From an uncultured Methylococcaceae bacterium (GTDB taxonomy: Bacteria > Pseudomonadota > Gammaproteobacteria > Methylococcales > Methylococcaceae), in the NCBI GenBank assembly GCA_903910005.1, contig CAIVXW010000129.1:1-11709 (forward strand): a stretch of DNA of 11,709 bases, read 5' to 3'. The notes below the pieces were generated by a model. The model did not search any database and had not been told where the DNA came from. It saw only the letters and a program-made list of their open reading frames with translations. The position numbers were made by a program, and so were the translations under genes. How positions within the stretch are numbered: the stretch's first letter is position 1; the number at the start of each line of letters is the position of its first letter. Below, in pieces: positions 5,970 to 11,709 of this stretch.

Positions 5970-7871
5970 TTGTCATTTCGTCTTCTGATCGTCGAGAGTC
6001 CCACCAAAACCCGCAAGATACAAAGCCTGCTGGGTTCAGGCTGGACGGTAGCCGCCAGTTTCGGTCACATCCGTGACCTGCCGGTACACGCCATGGGGCT
6101 CTCACCCCCCGATTTCAAACCCCGTTACGAGCTGCTGGAACGCTCGGCACCGGCCATCCGTAAACTCAAAACCCTGGCCGCCCAGGCAACTACAGTCTAT
6201 CTGGCAACCGACCCCGACCGTGAAGGCGAGGCCATCGCCTGGCACATTCAGGTGGCGGTCGGTCTACGCAACCCGGAGCGGGTCAGCTTCCATGAAATTA
6301 CCGCACAAGCCATCAACAAGGCACTGGATTCGCCCCGTCCCATCGACCTCAACCTGGTCGCCGCCCAGGAAGCCCGCCGGGCCATGGATCGACTGGTCGG
6401 CTACCTGGTCTCACCGGCCCTGTGCCGCCGCCTGAACGGCCGGTGGTCAGCCGGACGGGTGCAGTCACCGGCCCTGCGGCTGGTTGTGGACAGGGAGCGG
6501 GAAATCGAGACCTTCGTACCGCTGGCCCACTACGGCGTAACCCTCTATTTTGACGGACCCGAGGGGGTGTGGCGGGCGCACTGGCTCATCAAACCGCTGC
6601 TGCCACCCGGGCAGGAACACTGGACCGATGCCGCCTGGGCGCGGCGGGTAGCCGAGCAGCGTGAGGTTGTGGTGGTGCAGTGTCGGGACAGCGAACGCCA
6701 GGCCGAGCCACCGCCGCCGTTCACGACCTCAAGCCTGCAACAGGCCGCTTCGGCCCGGCTCAACCTGAATCCCAAAAAAACCATGGACGTGGCGCAGGCT
6801 CTGTTCGAGCAGGGCCATATCAGTTACATGCGGACAGACAGCCCCAACCTGTCGGAGGAGGCGATTGCCGCCATTCGTCAGTTTGCCACCGGGCAAAACC
6901 TGCCACTGGCCGGGCAACCACGACGCTGGCAGGCACGCGAATCGGCCCAGGAAGCCCACGAAGCCATTCGACCGACCCACGTCGAGCGGCGCGAGGCCGG
7001 TTCCACGCCGGAGCAACGGGCGCTCTACCAGCTCATCTGGCAGCGGGCGGTGGCTTCGCAACTGGCGGCGGCCCGCTACGACGTGCGTCAGGCCTTACTG
7101 GATTCGGTTGAACCCCTGGACGGCCACATCCTCCGCTTCGGTGCCAAGGGGGAAAAACTCCGCTTTGCGGGCTGGCTGTCCCTGAGCGGGGGCGATGCCG
7201 CCGACGAGTCCGATGCCGAGAACCGCGACAATCCCATTCCACGGCTGGCCGTCGGTACCCGTCTGACGGCCAGTGACGGTCGTTTGATCGAAAAAAAGAC
7301 CGAACCGCCGCGACGTTACACCCAGGCCGGTTTGGTCAAGGCTCTGGAGCGACTGGGGATTGGCCGACCGTCCACCTATGCCGCCATCATGGACGGACTG
7401 GTCAAACGCGGCTATGTCACGCTTAAAGGCAAAACCCTGTTGCCGACCGACATCGGCAAAACCGTGATCGACCTGCTTAAACCGGCTTTCCGCTTCCTTC
7501 AGTACGAATTTACCGCGCGGATGGAAGACAAACTGGACGAAATCGCCCGGGGAGAACGCCGCTACGTTTCGGTGGTGGCTGAAACCCATGACATTCTGCA
7601 GGCTGAACTGGGAGCCCTGGGTGGAGCGGCACTGCCACACGACCCGGATCGTCCCCGGGCCGAAGTGGATACACAGGCACCGGTTCGCCCCTGTCCGGCC
7701 TGCGGCAAACCCCTGCGCCGCATCAAGGGACGCCGGGGCTGGTTCCGGGGTTGTTCGGGCTACCGCGACGGCTGTACCACCACCCTGCCGGATGATCCGG
7801 AATACGCGGCCAGTCGTGGCGGGGACGCTGAGCCTGCAGCCGGGCGGAATCAAGGGTTACACGGTGAGTGA
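5970..7871 (+). CDS. Type IA DNA topoisomerase, short TopA-type
   Basis: The enzyme relaxes negative supercoils by cutting and passing single strands through a 5'-phosphotyrosine link. Visible parts: a Toprim domain with E9 in IVESPTKT and the metal-binding ATDPDREGE at 79-87; the active-site loop GHISYMRTDSPNLS with catalytic Y286 and R288; AHEAIRPTH at 329-337; GIGRPSTYA at 464-471; and one C-terminal zinc ribbon (C575, C578, C595, C602). The YMRTDS loop places it with TopA rather than topoisomerase III. At 633 residues it is far shorter than E. coli TopA (865), which has several zinc and ribbon domains, so it may be a second, accessory topoisomerase. The start is TTG at 5970 with AGGA eight bases upstream, and family homology begins within five residues; no in-frame ATG lies nearby. 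It follows rubredoxin closely. Confidence 0.9.
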   Translation: MSFRLLIVESPTKTRKIQSLLGSGWTVAASFGHIRDLPVHAMGLSPPDFKPRYELLERSAPAIRKLKTLAAQATTVYLATDPDREGEAIAWHIQVAVGLRNPERVSFHEITAQAINKALDSPRPIDLNLVAAQEARRAMDRLVGYLVSPALCRRLNGRWSAGRVQSPALRLVVDREREIETFVPLAHYGVTLYFDGPEGVWRAHWLIKPLLPPGQEHWTDAAWARRVAEQREVVVVQCRDSERQAEPPPPFTTSSLQQAASARLNLNPKKTMDVAQALFEQGHISYMRTDSPNLSEEAIAAIRQFATGQNLPLAGQPRRWQARESAQEAHEAIRPTHVERREAGSTPEQRALYQLIWQRAVASQLAAARYDVRQALLDSVEPLDGHILRFGAKGEKLRFAGWLSLSGGDAADESDAENRDNPIPRLAVGTRLTASDGRLIEKKTEPPRRYTQAGLVKALERLGIGRPSTYAAIMDGLVKRGYVTLKGKTLLPTDIGKTVIDLLKPAFRFLQYEFTARMEDKLDEIARGERRYVSVVAETHDILQAELGALGGAALPHDPDRPRAEVDTQAPVRPCPACGKPLRRIKGRRGWFRGCSGYRDGCTTTLPDDPEYAASRGGDAEPAAGRNQGLHGE

Positions 7872-7884
7872 CTCCATGTAGAAT
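7857..7884 (+). promoter_or_regulatory. Possible sigma-70 promoter for tex
   Basis: TTACAC (7857-7862) and TAGAAT (7879-7884) are separated by 16 bases, overlapping the end of the topoisomerase gene. The -10 match is good and the -35 is poor. It would give a leader of roughly 70 bases. Read-through from the topoisomerase gene is an equally good explanation for tex expression. Confidence 0.3.
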
Positions 7885-7962
7885 GCCGTGCCGGTTGGTT
7901 CGGGTCATCCGCCCGACAGGAATAACCGTCACGCATTTTTCCCTTGTATTTTTGAGGTTTCA

Positions 7963-10272
7963 ATGGATATCAACATCCGCATCGCCCAGGAACTCGGCGT
8001 TGACGAAAGACAGGTTCGTGCCGCCGTAAATTTACTGGATGAAGGGGCCACCGTCCCGTTCATTGCCCGTTATCGCAAGGAAGTAACCGGCGGACTGGAC
8101 GACACCCAACTCCGCACCCTGGAGGTACGGCTGGGTTATTTGCGTGAGCTGGAAGAACGCCGCCAGGTGGTTTTGAACAGCATCCGCGAACAGGACAAAC
8201 TCACCCCGGAACTGGAAGCCGCCCTGCAGGCAGCCGATACCAAAACCCTGCTGGAAGATTTATACCTGCCCTACAAGCCCAAACGCCGCACCAAAGCCCA
8301 GATTGCACGCGAAGCCGGGCTTGAACCGCTGGCCGATGCCCTGCTGGCCGACCCGCAACTGCAACCGGAAGCGACGGCACTCACCTATGTCGATGCCGAC
8401 CGGGGCGTGGCCGATGCCGCAGCCGCCCTGGAGGGTGCCCGCCAGATTCTGATGGAACGCTTCGCCGAAGATGCGACCCTGGCCGGCAGCCTGCGTGAAA
8501 AAATCCGGGGCGAGGCCATTCTGGTGTCGCGTCTGGTCGAAGGCCGGGAAGAAGACGGTGCCAAATTCCGCGATTATTTCGACTACCGGGAAGAACTGGC
8601 CAAAATTCCCTCGCACCGGGCTCTGGCCCTGTTCCGTGGCCAGAAGGAAGGAATCCTCCACATCGACCTTGCCGTCAGCAAGGATGAAGAAACCGCCCAC
8701 CGCTTCGCCGAGGCCAGTATCGCCCGGACTTTTGGCATCGCCGCACAGGGACGGGCCGCCGATGACTGGCTGCTCGAAACGGTACGTTACGCCTGGAAAG
8801 TCAAGCTGATCACCCGGATTGAACTGGATCTGACGCAACATCTGCGCGAGGCCGCCGAAACCGAAGCCATTGAGGTGTTCGCCCGCAACCTCAAGGACCT
8901 GCTACTGGCGGCACCCGCAGGACCCCGGGTGACGCTGGGCCTTGATCCCGGCCTGCGTACCGGGGTAAAGGTGGCGGTAGTCGACAAAACCGGTAAATTA
9001 CTGGAGACGGCCACCATTTATCCGCATGTTCCCAAAAACCAGTGGCAGGAGTCGCTTTACGCCCTGGACACCCTGGTGGAACGCCATGCGGTCGAACTCA
9101 TCGCCATCGGCAATGGCACGGCCTCGCGTGAGACCGATCAGTTGGCAGCCGAACTGCTCAGGCACTGTGCCGGCCAGCCCCTGGCCAAGATCATGGTGTC
9201 CGAAGCCGGTGCCTCGGTCTACTCTGCCTCTGAACTGGCCGCCAATGAATTTCCCGAACTGGACGTCTCCCTGCGGGGTGCCGTATCCATCGCCCGACGC
9301 CTGCAGGATCCACTGGCCGAACTGGTCAAAATCGAACCGCGTTCCATCGGGGTGGGACAGTATCAACACGATGTCAATGCCACCCGTTTGAGCCGTGGCC
9401 TGGATGCCGTGGTGGAAGACTGCGTCAACGCGGTGGGGGTCGATGTCAATACGGCATCACCGTCGTTGTTGCGCTATGTGTCCGGTCTGTCGGCCAGCAT
9501 CAGTCGCAACGTGGTTGAATACCGCAACCAGCACGGTGCCTTTGCTTCGCGGGAAGAACTGAAAAAAGTCCCCCGACTGGGTGATAAAACCTTTGAACAG
9601 GCCGCCGGTTTTCTTCGCATCATGAACGGGGAAAACCCGCTGGATGGCTCGGCCGTTCATCCGGAAGCCTACCCGGTGGTTCGGAAGATCAGCACCACAA
9701 CCGGTCACGAGGTACGCAGCCTGATCGGCAACCAGTCCCTGCTCAAAACCCTCAATGCCGCCGACTATACCGACGCCCGCTTTGGCCTGCCGACCGTGAC
9801 GGATATCCTGCGCGAACTGGAAAAGCCGGGGCGTGACCCGCGTCCTGAATTCAAAACCGCCTGCTTCCGCGAAGGTGTCGACCGGATTCAGGATCTGGAG
9901 GCCGGTATGCTGCTGGAGGGGGTTGTCACCAATGTGGCCAATTTTGGTGCCTTTGTCGACATTGGGGTGCATCAGGACGGTCTGGTACACATTTCCCATC
10001 TGGCTGATAAATTCGTCAAGGATCCACGCGAGGTGGTCAAAACCGGCGATGTGGTAAAAGTCCGGGTACTGGAAGTGGACGTGGCCCGCAAGCGCATCAG
10101 TCTCAGCATGAAGCAGGAAACCGACACCGCTCAGCGCGAGGCACGGCCTGCCCGCAGCGCACCGCCAACCAGCCAGACACCCCGCCCCGCCGCCCGGCAG
10201 GCTGCCCAGGCGGGCAGCAACGCCATGGGTGATGCCTGGGCCAAAGCCCTGCGTCAGCGCGAGACCCGCTGA
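7963..10272 (+). CDS. tex: Tex family RNA-binding transcription accessory protein
   Basis: Tex is a conserved cytoplasmic nucleic-acid-binding protein related to eukaryotic Spt6. It affects transcription and expression of toxin genes in Bordetella and other genes elsewhere, but its exact reaction is not settled. The protein has 769 residues: an N-terminal helical/HTH part with VPFIARYRKEVTGGLDD (31-47), a YqgF/RuvX-like domain starting at TLGLDPGLRTGVKVAVVD (324-341) with IGNGTASRE at 382-390, tandem helix-hairpin-helix motifs (about 490-555, DVNTASPSLL and REELKKVPRLGDKTFEQ), and an S1 domain (about 648-718). The tail (about 725-745) is rich in Ala, Pro and Arg. The ATG at 7963 has GAGG five bases upstream and matches the family start MDINIRIAQELG; an in-frame GTG at 7888 would add 25 unlikely residues. 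The ABC permease gene follows after 23 bases. Confidence 0.95.
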   Translation: MDINIRIAQELGVDERQVRAAVNLLDEGATVPFIARYRKEVTGGLDDTQLRTLEVRLGYLRELEERRQVVLNSIREQDKLTPELEAALQAADTKTLLEDLYLPYKPKRRTKAQIAREAGLEPLADALLADPQLQPEATALTYVDADRGVADAAAALEGARQILMERFAEDATLAGSLREKIRGEAILVSRLVEGREEDGAKFRDYFDYREELAKIPSHRALALFRGQKEGILHIDLAVSKDEETAHRFAEASIARTFGIAAQGRAADDWLLETVRYAWKVKLITRIELDLTQHLREAAETEAIEVFARNLKDLLLAAPAGPRVTLGLDPGLRTGVKVAVVDKTGKLLETATIYPHVPKNQWQESLYALDTLVERHAVELIAIGNGTASRETDQLAAELLRHCAGQPLAKIMVSEAGASVYSASELAANEFPELDVSLRGAVSIARRLQDPLAELVKIEPRSIGVGQYQHDVNATRLSRGLDAVVEDCVNAVGVDVNTASPSLLRYVSGLSASISRNVVEYRNQHGAFASREELKKVPRLGDKTFEQAAGFLRIMNGENPLDGSAVHPEAYPVVRKISTTTGHEVRSLIGNQSLLKTLNAADYTDARFGLPTVTDILRELEKPGRDPRPEFKTACFREGVDRIQDLEAGMLLEGVVTNVANFGAFVDIGVHQDGLVHISHLADKFVKDPREVVKTGDVVKVRVLEVDVARKRISLSMKQETDTAQREARPARSAPPTSQTPRPAARQAAQAGSNAMGDAWAKALRQRETR

Positions 10273-10295
10273 AGCCGCCGCAAGAGGCCGGGCAG

Positions 10296-11036
10296 TTGTT
10301 GCTGCGTTTGTTACCGCTGATTTCTGCCCTGTCCTTCCTGCTGCTGTGGCAGTTGGTTTCGGGCTGGCTGGATACCAACCTGCTGCCGTCTCCGCTGACG
10401 GTTTTGGCGGTATTGTGGCAGTCGCTCCTGAGCGGTGAACTACCGCATCATCTGGGGGTTACCCTGGCACGGCTGGCCGTCAGTTTCAGCCTGGCCATGC
10501 TGCTGGGAACGGCCCTGGGGATTTTACTGGGGCGACGGCCCGGACTTGACCGGTTTTTTGACGGGTGGGTGATGCTGTTTCTCAATGTGCCCGCCCTGGT
10601 CACCATCATTCTGTGCTACATCTGGTTCGGTCTGGACGAATTTGCCGCGATTCTGGCGGTTGTTGTCAATAAAATCCCCAACGTGGTGGTCACCGTGCGC
10701 GAAGGCACCCGCAGCCTCGACCGGAATTTGCTGGAAATGGCCAGCCTGTACCGTTTTGGTTGGATCAAAACGCTACGCCATGTCATCGCGCCCCAGCTTT
10801 ATCCATTCCTTATGGCCGCCAGTCGCACCGGGTTGGCCCTTATATGGAAGATCATCCTGGTGGTCGAATTACTCGGACGCAGTGACGGAATGGGCTATCA
10901 GCTCCACCTGTTTTTCCAATTGTTTGATGTGGCCGCGTTGCTGGCCTGGTCGCTGGGTTTTGTACTGGTGATACAGGGACTGGAATGGCTGGTGCTTAAA
11001 CCGCTGGATGCACGGGCGAGGCGATGGCAGCAATGA
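10296..11036 (+). CDS. ABC transporter permease, NitT/TauT (SsuC/TauC/NrtB-like) family
   Basis: This is an inner-membrane subunit of an ABC importer for small anions or organic molecules such as nitrate, sulfonates, taurine or thiamine precursors; the substrate cannot be read from the sequence. It has 246 residues with about six hydrophobic segments (roughly 5-23, 57-79, 90-111, 115-134, 170-195, 212-233). The cytoplasmic EAA-type loop EMASLYRFGWIKTLRHVIAP (147-166) contacts the ATPase. LPSPLTVLAVLW near the N-terminus (30-41) is typical of this family. The start is taken as TTG at 10296, with AGAGG eight bases upstream; a second TTG follows immediately and cannot be excluded. It lies 23 bases after tex, and its stop overlaps the ATPase start (ATGA at 11033-11036), so permease and ATPase are translationally coupled. 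Confidence 0.88.
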   Translation: MLLRLLPLISALSFLLLWQLVSGWLDTNLLPSPLTVLAVLWQSLLSGELPHHLGVTLARLAVSFSLAMLLGTALGILLGRRPGLDRFFDGWVMLFLNVPALVTIILCYIWFGLDEFAAILAVVVNKIPNVVVTVREGTRSLDRNLLEMASLYRFGWIKTLRHVIAPQLYPFLMAASRTGLALIWKIILVVELLGRSDGMGYQLHLFFQLFDVAALLAWSLGFVLVIQGLEWLVLKPLDARARRWQQ

Positions 11037-11709
11037 CGGCCGTCACGATTGACATACGGCACAAGCGTCATGGCAAGCGGACGGTATTTGAACATCTGCA
11101 TATCGAGCTGGCCGGGGGCCAGTTTACCTGCCTGGTGGGCCCCTCCGGTTGTGGCAAGACCACCCTGCTGAACCTCGTGGCCGGCCTGGATCATCAGTTT
11201 GAGGGAGACATCCGCCTGGCCCGCTCCGGTTTGCCGCCCCGCATCGGCTACCTGTTTCAGGAACCCCGCCTGTTGCCCTGGCGCACGGTGGCGGAAAACC
11301 TGCACCTGGCTCTGCCCGCAACCACGGATCCCGAACTGGTTGAAACACTCATGAGCCGGGTGGGTCTGGTTGACGTGCAGCACCAGTATCCCGGCCAGTT
11401 ATCACTGGGCATGCGTCGGCGGGTGGCTCTGGTGCGGGCTTTCGCCGTGGTGCCTGATTTGCTGTTGATGGATGAACCGCTGGTATCACTGGACGCCCCC
11501 ACTGCCCGCAAGATCAGGGAACTCCTGCTGCAACTGTGGCAGGAACGCCCCCACACGGTACTCTACGTCACCCACGACCTGCGTGAAGCGGTGGAACTGG
11601 CTGATCGCCTGATTTTTCTGTCGCCACCACCCTGCCGGATCGTGCGGGACAGCCTGGTTCCCCTTGCCCGCACCGAGCGGAATCCGGCCCGGATTGAGGC
11701 ATTGCATCA
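11033..11709 (+). CDS. ABC transporter ATP-binding protein, NitT/TauT (SsuB/TauB-like) family, 3' end outside window
   Basis: This is the ATPase partner of the preceding permease. The frame is open from ATG 11033 to the window edge, 225 residues, close to the usual 240-270. It has Walker A GPSGCGKT (36-43), a Q-loop with FQEPRLLPWRT (Q76), the signature region LSLGMRRRVALVRAF (123-137), Walker B LLLMDEP with catalytic E148, D-loop SLD (152-154) and switch H181 in VTHD. EPRLLPW is typical of the NitT/TauT and sulfonate importers. The signature reads LSLGM where LSGGM is usual; all other catalytic motifs are intact, so it is probably active. The coupled start (ATGA) supports a fixed ratio with the permease. 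No solute-binding protein gene is visible; it may lie to the right of the window. Confidence 0.9.
   Translation, partial: MTAVTIDIRHKRHGKRTVFEHLHIELAGGQFTCLVGPSGCGKTTLLNLVAGLDHQFEGDIRLARSGLPPRIGYLFQEPRLLPWRTVAENLHLALPATTDPELVETLMSRVGLVDVQHQYPGQLSLGMRRRVALVRAFAVVPDLLLMDEPLVSLDAPTARKIRELLLQLWQERPHTVLYVTHDLREAVELADRLIFLSPPPCRIVRDSLVPLARTERNPARIEALH

Noticed and set aside
5947..5988. Tiny open frame (13 codons) starting at the ATG that overlaps the rubredoxin stop codon
   Set aside because: It ends inside the start of the topoisomerase gene, has no ribosome-binding site of its own that is better placed than that of the topoisomerase, and has no recognisable content.
7900..7916. Hairpin TCGGG/CCCGA after the topoisomerase gene as a terminator
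   Set aside because: The stem has five base pairs and the nearest T run (7936-7940) is about 20 bases further on, too far for a Rho-independent terminator.
7888..7962. Upstream GTG start for tex
   Set aside because: It would add 25 residues without family similarity; the ATG at 7963 has a good ribosome-binding site and the conserved Tex N-terminus.

Overview
The window is a stretch of bacterial chromosome, moderately GC-rich and densely coded. The proteins have a proteobacterial, most likely gammaproteobacterial, character: the PII protein is close to E. coli GlnB/GlnK, the DNA polymerase I keeps E. coli numbering at its 5'-nuclease active site, and Acs and Tex are full length. No genus can be named from the sequence alone. 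Nothing suggests a phage, plasmid, insertion sequence or CRISPR array.

Left part (1-2739): the 3' end of a PD-(D/E)XK nuclease-superfamily protein reads rightwards and converges on a leftward pair, acs (acetyl-CoA synthetase) followed 29 bases later by a PII nitrogen regulator. A good intrinsic terminator for the pair lies at 393-423. Middle part (2824-5532): polA, full length and leftward, with intact 5'-nuclease, 3'-5' proofreading and polymerase active sites. A divergent gap of 247 bases (5533-5779) separates polA from a rightward block. The gap holds a probable polA promoter and an unusually structured segment that would form the leader of the next gene.

Right part (5780-11709): a 55-residue rubredoxin gene, then 22 bases later a short TopA-type type IA topoisomerase with a TTG start and one zinc ribbon, then tex (S1-domain nucleic-acid-binding protein). 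Next come the permease and the ATPase of a NitT/TauT-type ABC importer. The ATPase start codon overlaps the permease stop codon, and the ATPase gene runs off the window edge. No solute-binding protein is inside the window.

The genes are mostly housekeeping: acetate activation and nitrogen/carbon sensing, DNA replication and repair, DNA topology and transcription-linked RNA handling. The best candidate for something undescribed is the multi-helix leader in front of rubredoxin, which fits no riboswitch class I can recall. The acs-PII and rubredoxin-topoisomerase pairings are the most unusual gene contexts.
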